Shown piece by piece: positions 48,234-58,200 of a DNA stretch of 64,000 nucleotides. This DNA comes from Gammaproteobacteria bacterium (lineage in GTDB: Bacteria > Pseudomonadota > Gammaproteobacteria > Steroidobacterales > JABDKV01), in assembly GCA_013003425.1 (NCBI GenBank), contig JABDJB010000067.1:56728-120727 (forward strand). Direction: 5' to 3'. Within the stretch, counting starts at the first letter, position 1. Every line of letters begins with the position of its first letter. The notes under the pieces were generated by a model that made no database searches, was not told the DNA's origin, and saw only the letters and a list, made by a program, of their open reading frames with translations. The position numbers and the translations under genes were made by a program.

Positions 48234-50573
48234 TTAGAGGCATCCGGAGTCCTCATTCGGGCTTGCTGCCGGTCCCGGCGGCAGCAGGAAAAACACCCTC
48301 AGGATGCTGAGGTCGCTCAGGTCGATTGCGCCGTTGTTGTCGAAATCGGCATCGGGGTTCCAGTTTGGCGTTCCAGACGTACTCAAGAAAGCAATTCTCA
48401 TCGCGGCCAGGTCGTTAAGATCGACCAGACAGTTGTTGGGGTTGGCGATATCCGCATCACAGCGGTTGCCGATGCCGTCGCCGTCGGAATCGTCCTGGTC
48501 CGGGTTGGCGATCAACGTACAATTGTCGCTGGTATCGATCATGCCATCGCCGTCCGAGTCGATATCAACCAGTATCGTGGTCGTAAGCGTTTCGCCAAAG
48601 AAATCTGACTCATCGTCCTTGACCATTTGCCAGTTGAATTCATACTCGCCTGGAGCGGCAGGCGCAGTCACTTCGATCTCGAACAGAATTGGTCGTCCTT
48701 TAAAGACACCACCATATACTGATGATTCCGCAGCCACATCGTCGACCGGATGGCGCCCGGTGCCGAAGATAAAAGTATCCGTATCGTTCTGACCCAGATT
48801 GTGATCGTCTGCGCCAGACCACTCCTCGCTGCCCTCATTGCGTACTACCAGTCTCAGCGTGCGCGTTTCGCCTGCCACCATCGTCGCTGGTATGTCGTTC
48901 CAGAGGAACATGGCGTCGCGACCGGCATCAGCACGAAACACGGCGGCACCGGCTGCCGTCGTGTCGATGTATTCGCGTGGATTGGCCGCCACCGACCACG
49001 AATCGTCATTGCCGGAAGTATTAAACGGATCGATATACGGCGGTCCCGGATCGCCGGAGTAGATGCCTGAGCCCTCGTCGTACTCGTTCCACGATTCGAT
49101 GTAAGCATGATAAATCGGCGGGCTGCCTGCTGCGGTCGCGTTGAGATCGTTCCAGGCATCGATGTAGTGAGTGCCGCCGTCGCGCGGCAGGAAGATCCCC
49201 GGGAACCGGATATTCTGGTCCCAGTAACCCGCCTTGAGCGTGCCTGTTCTCACGCCGTCGAACTCAAAATCGGAAAAATAAGCCGTGTTTGAAAACTGGT
49301 GGATTCTTTCGTCTGCCCACGCCGGTGAACCAGTTTCAGTACCAATGAAGTAGACACCGTTTTGGAACACAGTCGGGAACGCAGCCTGCATGCGGGATTC
49401 CAGGTCCGCACGAGACCACTGATTCAGGTTTTGTGTCCACGTCGGGAGCAGCCACCATGAATCCATAGCGGCGCGGCCATCAACGCGCAGCAGGAAACTC
49501 GCCGCGAACGCGTCAGGGCTGGCAGAAAAATACTGCTCGTACCAACGGGTGTATTGGGCAGCGAGAGCATCCTTGCCAGCTGCCGTAGCAAGGTCAATCG
49601 GGCCTGCACCCCAGGTAAGAACCGTATCGAGAAACGGTGCCACTTTTGGCACATCGTATCCTTCCGCACGCAGCTGCGTCAGGGCGCGAAACAATTCAAT
49701 GCGTTGGGTTTCCAGTACCGGAAGCAGGTGTACATAGAGCACATCAATGCCGGCATCCATGACGTCCTTGATTTGACGACGCCAGAAGGGTGCATTGCCG
49801 GTCCAGGCGTCGCGACCCTCGAGCGGACGCCAGGGCCCGCTTACCTGCCCGACTGAGGAGGTGTACCAGTGGAAAAACGAAGTTGATACGTAGGGGTCCG
49901 TGCTGCCGTACTCGCGGCCGGTAGTGAAAATCGGCGGGTAGCCCGGTGACGGACCCGAGACTGTCGGCAGTGCAATCAGCACAGAGCCACCTCCGACCGC
50001 GCGAAAAGAAACATCGGCCGTGGTGCCGTCGACTTCGTTAAACACGGGGCCGCTGTATAGCTGCCACGTATCGCCCACATCCACCACGAAACTACCGCTA
50101 CTGCGGCCCGTGAAAGCACCGTTTTCGAAAACGGGAAATCCTACCGACACTGTCTGGCTTGCACCGCCGGCGTTACCCGATTTCATATATACCCGAGCCT
50201 GGTAGCCGTGACCCGACTCCAAAGCGAATTGTGTGTCCTCGTGATCAAACCCCTGGTCACCGGCAGGGTTTGTGACCGTTAGTCGTACGGCGTTGATTGC
50301 CGGACTTCCTGCAAACAAACTGTTGGCGGGCAGGGCCTCAATATCGATTTGGGCGGCACCGCCCGCCACAGCAAAGCCGCGCCACAGATCCGGAACGGTG
50401 CCTGTAGTGCCAATCACCAGACCGGAGTCGCCGGCAAAGCCGGGGTTTGGAATCAGATTGGGGCCTTCATTCTGTGCGAATCCCATTTGTGCGGCCAAAG
50501 CCATCAGCAGGCTACACATCAGCAGGGGTGTCGCGTTGGGCTGCCTGGTCCTTTCCTGAAACTTCCAGTGCAT
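48234..50573 (-). CDS. Secreted glycosidase-like protein with TSP3 and dockerin-like repeats
   Basis: 779 residues; strong ribosome-binding site (GGGAGGG) 7 bases before the ATG. Signal peptide ends near AAQMGFAQ (about residue 33). Residues ~36-205 look like a carbohydrate-binding beta-sandwich (NLIPNPGFAGDSG opening). Residues ~210-530 look like a TIM-barrel glycoside-hydrolase-like domain (FFHWYTSS, DAGIDVLYVHLLPVLE, YIESWNEYDEGSGI). A beta domain (~545-670) follows, then calcium-binding thrombospondin type 3 repeats (DSDGDGMIDTSDNC, 672-705) and a dockerin-like EF-hand pair (714-770; DFDNNGAIDLSDL). It probably acts on an external polysaccharide; the substrate is unknown and catalytic residues are only guessed (Glu in YIESWNE). 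Confidence 0.75.
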   Translation of the reverse strand: MHWKFQERTRQPNATPLLMCSLLMALAAQMGFAQNEGPNLIPNPGFAGDSGLVIGTTGTVPDLWRGFAVAGGAAQIDIEALPANSLFAGSPAINAVRLTVTNPAGDQGFDHEDTQFALESGHGYQARVYMKSGNAGGASQTVSVGFPVFENGAFTGRSSGSFVVDVGDTWQLYSGPVFNEVDGTTADVSFRAVGGGSVLIALPTVSGPSPGYPPIFTTGREYGSTDPYVSTSFFHWYTSSVGQVSGPWRPLEGRDAWTGNAPFWRRQIKDVMDAGIDVLYVHLLPVLETQRIELFRALTQLRAEGYDVPKVAPFLDTVLTWGAGPIDLATAAGKDALAAQYTRWYEQYFSASPDAFAASFLLRVDGRAAMDSWWLLPTWTQNLNQWSRADLESRMQAAFPTVFQNGVYFIGTETGSPAWADERIHQFSNTAYFSDFEFDGVRTGTLKAGYWDQNIRFPGIFLPRDGGTHYIDAWNDLNATAAGSPPIYHAYIESWNEYDEGSGIYSGDPGPPYIDPFNTSGNDDSWSVAANPREYIDTTAAGAAVFRADAGRDAMFLWNDIPATMVAGETRTLRLVVRNEGSEEWSGADDHNLGQNDTDTFIFGTGRHPVDDVAAESSVYGGVFKGRPILFEIEVTAPAAPGEYEFNWQMVKDDESDFFGETLTTTILVDIDSDGDGMIDTSDNCTLIANPDQDDSDGDGIGNRCDADIANPNNCLVDLNDLAAMRIAFLSTSGTPNWNPDADFDNNGAIDLSDLSILRVFFLLPPGPAASPNEDSGCL

Positions 50574-51042
50574 TTTTATTCCCTCCCACAGACATCCGTA
50601 AATGGACTGAGTTTAATCCGCTAACCTCCGCGAGCCGTCCACAGATAGCGCGCTGTAACCGCTATGCAGAGAAATGCGGGAAGCTACAGAAAGTCTAGAC
50701 TACGCACGCGAAGTATGGCGCCAGACTGCCGTTTTTCCCGGAACTCCAATCGGGTGCAGGATGATTGCTGCCCGATGGTTCAGCATTTTTGACCATGACG
50801 CTCTGCGCAAAAGTCATTGACACCTGCCCCGGACTGGTACAGCGGATACGCATTGGTGGCCGCCGACCACAGCAGCAGGCTGGCTGATGGCGCGATCAGG
50901 TGATAGCAAATAGCTGCTTTCTTGTTAATTTTTATCAGCCTGGCTGCGGGTTGCTCGCGATTTGTGCCGGCAACCAGGCGATCCGGTTAGATTTTCCGCG
51001 GCCCATTGGTCAGAATATCCGACCCGGAACCCTGAGGCTCTC
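50574..51042. other. Long intergenic region before the MetX-type gene
   Basis: 469 bases between divergent genes. A consensus -35 TTGACA (50817-50822) has no good -10 at 16-18 bases. A 6-bp inverted repeat GGTTGC...GCAACC lies near 50950-50980. I looked for a SAM-responsive riboswitch, as often found before met genes, and could not recognise one. No gene seen. Confidence 0.5.
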
Positions 51043-52134
51043 GTGTCTGGTAACCGCAAAAACATCACTCTGGACCGCCCGTTTGCGATGCATCGCGGTG
51101 GGGAGCTGCACGGCGTGCAGATCGCTTATGAGACCTGGGGTCGACTCAGTGCGCAGCGCGATAACGCGATACTGATATTCACCGGCCTGTCACCTTCGGC
51201 GCATGCGGCGTCGGCGGCCAGCGATCCTTCGCCCGGCTGGTGGGAGGACATGCTAGGCCCGGGTCGCGCGATCGATACTGATCGCTACTTCGTGGTTTGC
51301 GTGAATTCACTTGGCAGCTGTTTTGGATCGACAGGCCCGGCTTCGCCGGACCCGGCCACCGGCGAGCCGTATCGGTTGGATTTTCCAATCCTGTCGATCG
51401 AGGACATTGCCGCGGCGGGCGGGGCGGTCGTCGACCAGCTGGACATCGTGCGTCTGGCGCATGTCATCGGGCCATCCATGGGCGGCATGACGGCATTGAG
51501 TTTTGCGATGATGTTTCCCGATCGGGTGGGCGGGCTGGTCTTGATTTCATCCGCTGCCCGCGCGCTGCCGTTCGCCATTGCATTGCGGTCGCTGCAGCGT
51601 GAGATCATTCGCGCTGACCCCGCATGGAACAGTGGTAACTACAGTGGGCACGGCGCCGAATCCGGCATGCACCTGGCGCGCAAGCTTGGCATGATCAGCT
51701 ACCGTTCAGCCGCTGAATGGAAAATGCGGTTTGGCCGCGAGCGCGCTGCCGCTGAGGAGCGACAGCCAGACCATTCTTTTGGTATCGAATTCGAAATCGA
51801 ATCCTATCTCGAGCATCATGCGCGGAAGTTTACCGGCGCATTCGATGCCAACTGTTACCTGTACCTGTCGCGAGCAATGGACCTGTTTGATGCAGCGGAT
51901 CATGGTGGTTGCCTGGAAACCGGTGTCGGCTGTGTCGAGGCTGAGCGGGTGCTTCTGATCGGCGCGCAAAGCGACATCCTGTTTCCACTGGAGCAACAAC
52001 GGGAGCTTGCGCAGCTGCTTGCTGCCCCTGGACGTGAGGTCGTACTCGAAGAGCTCGCGTCAATCCAGGGTCACGATTCTTTTCTGGTCGACATGGACCG
52101 GTTTCGCCCGGTCCTGGCGCGTTTTCTGGCCTGA
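51043..52134 (+). CDS. metX: Homoserine/serine O-acyltransferase, MetX family
   Basis: 363 residues with GTG start at 51043, preceded by GAGG at good spacing; the frame runs back to 50962 without resemblance. An alpha/beta-hydrolase with nucleophile Ser in GPSMGGM, Asp in GAQSDILFP and His in IQGHDSFL. The family acylates homoserine (or serine) with acetyl- or succinyl-CoA for methionine or cysteine synthesis. Acyl donor and acceptor cannot be read with confidence; no met or cys genes are adjacent. Confidence 0.87.
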   Translation: MSGNRKNITLDRPFAMHRGGELHGVQIAYETWGRLSAQRDNAILIFTGLSPSAHAASAASDPSPGWWEDMLGPGRAIDTDRYFVVCVNSLGSCFGSTGPASPDPATGEPYRLDFPILSIEDIAAAGGAVVDQLDIVRLAHVIGPSMGGMTALSFAMMFPDRVGGLVLISSAARALPFAIALRSLQREIIRADPAWNSGNYSGHGAESGMHLARKLGMISYRSAAEWKMRFGRERAAAEERQPDHSFGIEFEIESYLEHHARKFTGAFDANCYLYLSRAMDLFDAADHGGCLETGVGCVEAERVLLIGAQSDILFPLEQQRELAQLLAAPGREVVLEELASIQGHDSFLVDMDRFRPVLARFLA

Positions 52135-52181
52135 CGGCAGCGGCCGTAATGAGCCGCCGCCATCAGATCGTCGCGTCTTGT

Positions 52182-54086
52182 TTACGGCGCCGGTTCCTGC
52201 CACTCGCCAGAGATCCACTCGATGTAGCACCCCTGGGTGAAATGCACGCGCATCTGGAAACCCGCCAGGCTGGCGTCTTCAATTTCATCGTCAAAAATTA
52301 TCTTCAGCAGCCTGCTGCTGCCGGCTTCTACAATGCGCTTGTCATAGTCGCCTTCCAGGTCCGGCCGTGCTATCAGCGCTGACGAGCCGGTCCGGTCCTG
52401 GTCGAAGAACTTGTCGCCGTCGAGTTTCATCTCTTTCAGCTTGTCGGTGACATTACCGGGCCAGTTCAGCTCGATGTGGTCCACTGCTGCATAGGTGTCG
52501 GACGTGTTGCTCAGCGTCCAGCGAATTTCCTTGTCCTTGCTATGCAGACCAGAGCCGCTGATTTCACACGGCGACGGTGGCGTTACTACTACGCCGACGT
52601 AATCAGCACCGCCGCAGGCCGCGTTGGTTGACTCATCCGATTCGGCCAGCAGAGCGTTCACACCCGAAGCCATGACCCATGCGGAACCTGACACCGTGCG
52701 GGTGCTTGCAGGTGGCAGCGTATGAGATTGCTGGTAAAGCGTGCGTGTCGGGGCTTCGCGCGTGATCGCCGTCAGCGCCTGGTTTTTCTTGTTGCGCAAC
52801 ACATAGTCGTAGTCAACCGGCGCCCCCAGGCCCAGGCCATTGATGGCCACCAGCGTCAGGCTGCCAAACTGGTCGCCGGCTGCAAGTGGTTCGGAGCAGG
52901 ACGTGTGAATTCGTAACGCCTCGGTGCCGGCCGTGTTGGCAATCTCGATATCGGTGTCGCCGCCATCCCTGGGTATCGTAAATGCGGCTCCCGGCTCTAC
53001 CGGAAAACTCTCGCCGGATTCGAGGGTTACGGTAATGGCCTCGGATGCATCGATATCACCGGAACACTGGAATTTGTCAGGCTGGGCGTGATCGGATGCG
53101 GCGCAGCCACCACCGGAGTAGACAAAAGTCAGGTGCCGGACTTTATCCAGCATTTTGCAATCGGCCCACTGGCCCTGCAGCTGACATTCGCTGGTACTCG
53201 CTTCCGCCTGAGTGCAGCGCAGCTCGCCGCTGTCGTCGACGATACCTTCAAGTCGCCAGTCGTTTACAAGATCAGACTTATTGTCCTTGTCATTGCCTTG
53301 CGGCAAGCCACAGTCTTCCGGCCCGTTCATTTCCACATCGCCGCATTCGAGATGGAAGCGGGATTCGCCCAGCTTCAATTCGGTGCCTGCTACAAAGATT
53401 TCCCAGGTTGAGCTGCTGCCGGCATCTTCCAGCCCGGACACGGTGACCGTCTGGCCCTGGACCACGTTGTCAATATCGGCCAGGACATCCGCATCGCGAT
53501 TGCCGCGGTGTGCCACTAGCCGGATGGCCTGCTCGCCGGCCCAGGTCACGGAAAGTTCATGTACCGGCTTTTCGCAGGCATAAAGTTCGCTGGCCAGCGA
53601 CGCTACGCGACAGCTGGATTCAACACTCAATGGACAGCCGACATAGCCCAGGTCGAGCCTGACGCTGCTCTCATTGTCATCGTCGTCATCGATCTCGAGG
53701 TTCCAGCCGCCAAGGTCTTCCTCGTCTTCATCATCGTCGTTGTCGCCGTTTGTGCCGGCGATCAAGCCGTCTGGCACAGTTGATTCATTGATTACCGCCA
53801 GGTATTCGCCTTCACACAGATTGCCAAACTGATAATTCCCTGTGGCGTCTGTAGTTGCGTTTAGCGCGCCGCCGACGCCATCTTCCTCAAACAGCTGCAG
53901 CGATATGCCCGGCAGGCCCGGCTCACCGGCATCGGCTATGCCATCGCCATTGAGGTCATGCCAAAGGACGCCGGCGAGATTTGCAGCGCAGGCGACGTTC
54001 GGGGATCCGCTGCCGGAGATTTCTGCGTGTGCGCCAGCCGATAGCAGGAGCATTGATATGAGTGTAGAGAGAGTTGTAGTTTTCAT
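52182..54086 (-). CDS. Secreted SdrB-domain protein with cysteine-containing block shared with the giant repeat protein
   Basis: 634 residues. Signal peptide (LSTLISMLLLSAGAHA, 1-21), one SdrB-type beta domain (~33-150; VLWHDLNGDGIADAGEPGLPG, with an acidic insert DNDDDEDEEDL), then residues ~171-634 that run co-linear with residues ~1960-2415 of the 2545-residue protein. Shared landmarks are KLGESRFHLEC, MNGPEDCG, SGGGCAASD, HTSCSEPLAAGD and a final beta domain ending near EGC/QGC-type sequence. No LPXTG, PEP-CTERM or TM anchor is seen at the end. It overlaps the DUF6502 gene by four bases, so they are co-transcribed and coupled. Function unknown; likely a cell-surface or matrix protein. Confidence 0.8.
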   Translation of the reverse strand: MKTTTLSTLISMLLLSAGAHAEISGSGSPNVACAANLAGVLWHDLNGDGIADAGEPGLPGISLQLFEEDGVGGALNATTDATGNYQFGNLCEGEYLAVINESTVPDGLIAGTNGDNDDDEDEEDLGGWNLEIDDDDDNESSVRLDLGYVGCPLSVESSCRVASLASELYACEKPVHELSVTWAGEQAIRLVAHRGNRDADVLADIDNVVQGQTVTVSGLEDAGSSSTWEIFVAGTELKLGESRFHLECGDVEMNGPEDCGLPQGNDKDNKSDLVNDWRLEGIVDDSGELRCTQAEASTSECQLQGQWADCKMLDKVRHLTFVYSGGGCAASDHAQPDKFQCSGDIDASEAITVTLESGESFPVEPGAAFTIPRDGGDTDIEIANTAGTEALRIHTSCSEPLAAGDQFGSLTLVAINGLGLGAPVDYDYVLRNKKNQALTAITREAPTRTLYQQSHTLPPASTRTVSGSAWVMASGVNALLAESDESTNAACGGADYVGVVVTPPSPCEISGSGLHSKDKEIRWTLSNTSDTYAAVDHIELNWPGNVTDKLKEMKLDGDKFFDQDRTGSSALIARPDLEGDYDKRIVEAGSSRLLKIIFDDEIEDASLAGFQMRVHFTQGCYIEWISGEWQEPAP

Positions 54087-54931
54087 TTTTTATTTCCCGA
54101 TCCGGGGGTTTTGAAAGGTGCGATCTGGTATACGCCCACACCCATGCGCGCGACATCTTCAGTCGGGTCGCTTGTTTCTTTTTCTATCAGCCAGTTGTCG
54201 GCGCGTTCGAGAAACGCCTGGCCCTCTTCGTTGAGGAAGTCTGTAAAATCTTTGACGGCGCTGACCGGAACGAGCTGGTTGGTGGCAAAGCGTTCAAACC
54301 GGGCGCGCTGGTCTTCATCGCGATACAGGTTCCACGAGCCGGTTTCGGCAAGGTCGCGGACTGCCATGCATACGCGCTTCGTGGCGCCAGGGTCGCTTTG
54401 CTGCGGTGTGTAAGAGCGCACCAGCACCCGCAGCATTCCGTGCCGGGTGGTTGTCACGGCGCCGACGTTGCGCAGTTCCTTCAGCATCGCGGTAATTGGC
54501 ACCACTTTGCCGCTGTATTTTTCGTACAGGTCTTTAAAGCTCGGCGAACCCTTTTCCAGTGGTAATTGCAGCGGTTGCCCGCTGGCGTCGAGGAAATCCG
54601 GGTCGGTATGCCATGCCATCAGAATCCGCGATGCCGGCCGCACCTGGTCGATCGGTTGCGTGTTGGCGTCTTCAGGGCCGCTTGCGAGCTGGTCCAGCTC
54701 CTGTTTTACCCGGGTACGGGAAAGCCCGGTGAGCAACGCAATGCGCGAGTTGTTTGTGCGTCGGCCGTCGAGGCCAAATTCGTTTGCTGCAACCTCCACA
54801 TAAACCGATCGGCAGATCTCCGCAAACCGGCTGAACGGCAGGCCGGATCGAAGCAGGATTCCGACGATCGGTCGCACCAGCATGCGCGCCATTCGTTCGG
54901 CAAGACTGTCTTTGTTGCTGTCTGAGGTCAT
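54083..54931 (-). CDS. DUF6502-family, HTH-like protein (putative regulator)
   Basis: 282 residues, matching my recollection of the DUF6502 family. It has no signal peptide or membrane segment. The N-terminal region contains a probable helix-turn-helix (NSRIALLTGLSRTRVKQELDQL, quoted only as NSRIALLTG...RVKQELDQL, about 60-82), followed by a mixed region and a C-terminal helical domain (FTDFLNEEGQAFLERADNWL). It is first in a two-gene unit with the 634-residue surface protein and divergent from the giant gene. The most economical reading is a DNA-binding regulator of the divergent surface genes; this is inference. Confidence 0.7.
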   Translation of the reverse strand: MTSDSNKDSLAERMARMLVRPIVGILLRSGLPFSRFAEICRSVYVEVAANEFGLDGRRTNNSRIALLTGLSRTRVKQELDQLASGPEDANTQPIDQVRPASRILMAWHTDPDFLDASGQPLQLPLEKGSPSFKDLYEKYSGKVVPITAMLKELRNVGAVTTTRHGMLRVLVRSYTPQQSDPGATKRVCMAVRDLAETGSWNLYRDEDQRARFERFATNQLVPVSAVKDFTDFLNEEGQAFLERADNWLIEKETSDPTEDVARMGVGVYQIAPFKTPGSGNKK

Positions 54932-55108
54932 TCTTGCTTTCCGTTATTTGCAGTCTCCAGCACAAGACTGACCTGTTCCCCCGGGCCCATTTGGAATGCC
55001 TTGCTTCAATTGCGAGGTGGTTTTGCGGGCCCGCCGCCACGACGGCGGAAATATAAACTGAATTTTAACTCATCCTTGTCGATTATTCCCGCACAAGTGC
55101 CTGATTTG

Positions 55109-55131
55109 ACTTATGGGCGGTTGTCATAAGT
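55109..55131. promoter_or_regulatory. Inverted repeat ACTTATG-N9-CATAAGT
   Basis: A perfect 7-bp inverted repeat with a 9-base spacer, 32 bases upstream of the proposed -35 of the giant gene. The position suits an activator site. Confidence 0.4.
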
Positions 55132-55162
55132 TGGTTCAACTACGGCCAGATTGTGAAGCGGT

Positions 55163-55192
55163 TTGCCTTAACACGTCAAAAGCGCCTAACAT
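55163..55192 (+). promoter_or_regulatory. Proposed promoter of the giant surface-protein gene
   Basis: TTGCCT (55163-55168) and TAACAT (55187-55192) with an 18-base spacer resemble sigma-70 -35 and -10 elements. Transcription would start near 55199, 74 bases before the ATG. Confidence 0.4.
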
Positions 55193-55201
55193 TGGCGATA
55201 T

Positions 55202-55220
55202 ATGAACAAATAATGTTCAT
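55202..55220. promoter_or_regulatory. Perfect palindrome ATGAACA-N5-TGTTCAT (putative operator)
   Basis: A 19-base dyad with 7-bp perfect arms, lying at about +3 to +21 of the proposed transcript and 52 bases before the giant gene's ATG. Size and position are those of a dimeric repressor site. Confidence 0.5.
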
Positions 55221-55272
55221 CTTGAAATAACAAAATCCAACTACAACAAGAATCAATGGCTGGAGAACCAAA

Positions 55273-58200
55273 ATGAAGAACCTCTCCCCTGGGCGGCGTA
55301 TCGCGGCGTTGCTGTTTACCTTAATCATCGCCTTACCAGCCATGGCCGGGCCACGCACTGGTCCGTCGGGGCCGGGGGTCATCGAGCCGGTAATAGTCGG
55401 TCCCAGTCCGATCCAGCGTCCGTGGATGCCGGCGGGCGAAATCCCGATGATCGAGTCACGGCTTGGCTTCATGATCGAGTCACCGCTGTTGTTCTTTAAC
55501 AATACCGGCGTACTCAATTATGACGCTGGCCCCGGGTTGATCGAAGTCAACGCAGTGCCGCTGGCAATACGTGTCAGCCTGCTCGATCCGCCTATCCTGG
55601 TTTTTCCCAGCGGCGGCAACCGATACCTGAGTATCGGTGCGGTACTCGACAGCGCCGGCAACCTGGTTGGTGGTGTGCCCGGGGATGACCTGGAGATAGT
55701 CGGTGAAGTGACTATTGATGGCACTACGTATAGCGGTGTGCTGTTAACAGGTGAAGTTACCGGGTATATGGGTGAGAACGGATCCGGTACGACGGATTTT
55801 CATTCTTTCCGCTTTACCACTACCGGCGGACTGCTGGCCGACTTTTATGGCTCTGACATCGGTATTGAGCTGACCAGCGAAATGTCGGATTACACGGGCA
55901 ATTTCCTCGTTGATTTTTCCGGCGAAGCCAAGGGTAATGTCGGCGTTGTCGAATGCACCGGCACCATTGGCGATTTTGTCTGGCTGGACCTCAACGGCAA
56001 CGGAATTCAGGACGACGGCGAGCCGGGCATCGAAGGTGTGGGCCTGACCCTGCGTGACAGCAGTGGCAATGCGCTGGCAATGACCATTACGAATTCTGAC
56101 GGTATTTATCAGTTCAGCGGACTGTGCGCCGGTGATTACCTGGTGACCGTCGATATGCCGCCACCTGGCCTGGAAATTACTGATATCGGGGCGCCCGGCA
56201 GCAACGACGAAAACGACAGTAACGATCCGGCCGGAACGCCGGTAACGCTGCCGGATAACTCTTCCAACGATCACGATACCGATTTCGGTTATGTCGAGCC
56301 GCAGCCCGCGTCGCTCGGCGACTTTGTCTGGAATGACCTGAACATGAACGGCATCCAGGATGCTGGCGAGCCGGGTATACCGGACGTGCTGGTGCAGCTG
56401 AAAGACTGCAGTGGCAACGTGCTGCAGACCACAATGACCGACGCCAACGGTTTTTACGAGTTCACCGGGCTTGATGCCGGCTGTTATATCGTCGGATTCA
56501 TCCTGCCGCCGGGCTTCGAGTTTTCGCCAGTCGATCAGGGTGGTGACGACACCGTCGATAGCGATGCCGACCCGACCAACGGCATGACCGGGCAGATTGA
56601 TCTCGACCCGGGTGAAAACGACCCGACCAACGATGCCGGCATGTTCCGGCCGCCGATCGGTTCGCTGGGTGACTATGTCTGGAATGACCTCAACATGGAT
56701 GGCATCCAGGACAGCACCGAGCCGCCGATCGAAGGCGTCATGGTTAACCTGTACGACTGTGCCGGAAACTTCCTTGGTACCACGACCACCAACAGCGTCG
56801 GCTTTTACGAATTCACGAATCTGGCCGAAGGCTGCTACCAGGTCGAGTTCATCCTGCCGCCGGGCTTCGTGTTCTCGCCGCAGGACCAGACCAGCGATGG
56901 TCTCGACAGCGACCCGGATACCACCACCGGTCTGACCGGGCCGATTGATCTTGGTCAGGGCGAAAACAATCCGGATATCGACGCCGGAATGTTCGTGCCG
57001 CCAAGCGCCCGACTCGGCGACCGTTTCTGGGAAGACCTTAACGGCAACGGCATCCAGGATCCGGGTGAGCCGGGTATACCCGGCGTGACGGTCAACCTGT
57101 ATGACTGCGATAACAATATTCTTGACACAACGATTACCGGCGCCAATGGCGACTACCTGTTCAACGAACTGCCGGCCGGCTGCTACGTAGTCGAATTTGT
57201 GCCGCCGCCGGAATGCGTCCTTACCGGGCAGGATGTCGGCATGGACGACACCGCCGACAGCGATGCCGATACCGGCACCGGCCAGACTACGCAGATAGAC
57301 CTGGCCGACATGGAAAGTGATCTCACCTGGGATGCCGGTTGTTATTACCCGGCAGGGCTCGGTGATTTTGTCTGGAACGATCTCAACCAGGACGGTATCC
57401 AGGATCCGCTGGAGCCTGGCATTGAAGGTCTGACCGTGGTGCTGCTCGATGGCGACATGATGCCCACCGGCATGACCACGACCACCGGCCCCAATGGCGA
57501 GTACCAGTTCACCGGCCTGCAGCCGGGCAGCTATTTCGTTCAGTTCACGGCGCCGGCCGGATTTGTATTCACCCTGCAGGACGTCAATGCGAACGCCAGC
57601 GACACAGTTGACAGCGACGCGAGTGGAACCGGCAAGAGCAACAAGATTGATCTGCAATCGGGTGAATTTGACCCGACCATCGATGCCGGTGTTTACGTGC
57701 CGAATGACCCGGCTATAAGCATCGAGAAGTCGACCAACGGTGCGGATGCCGACTTCCCGACCGGGCCGTTTATCCCGGATGGCGAACCGGTGTTGTGGGA
57801 ATACGTTGTAACCAACACGGGTAACGTCACGCTTACGGGAATTGCCGTCACCGATGACCAGGGCGTGATCGTGAACTGCCCGCAGACCATGCTGGACCCC
57901 GGCGAGTCGATGACCTGTACCGGTAATGGCGACGCAACTGTTGATCAGTACGAAAACCTCGGCGCCACTTGCGGCACAGATTCTGCCGGCACCGAAGTGT
58001 GCGATGACGACCCAAGCCATTACTTTGGCGCCAACCCGTCTATCGACATCGAAAAAGCCACCAATGGCGAAGATGCTGACGACCCGACCGGTCCGTTCAT
58101 AACACCGGGTGAAAGTGTCACCTGGACTTACGTCGTGCAGAACACCGGTAATGTCACGTTGAGCAACGTGGTGGTGACAGACGATCAGAACGTCACTATT

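Larger units (their letters stand above)
54932..55272. other. Divergent regulatory region between the DUF6502 and giant genes
   Basis: 341 bases, clearly more A+T-rich near the giant gene than its surroundings. It holds a hairpin CCGCCG-N6-CGGCGG (55031-55048) in the DUF6502 leader, a minus-strand -10-like TATATT (55055-55050), and the plus-strand elements listed separately. No gene seen. Confidence 0.6.

Noticed and set aside
50574..51042. SAM riboswitch before the MetX-type gene
   Set aside because: No recognisable SAM-I, SAM-II or SAM-IV core could be found; only a short inverted repeat is present.
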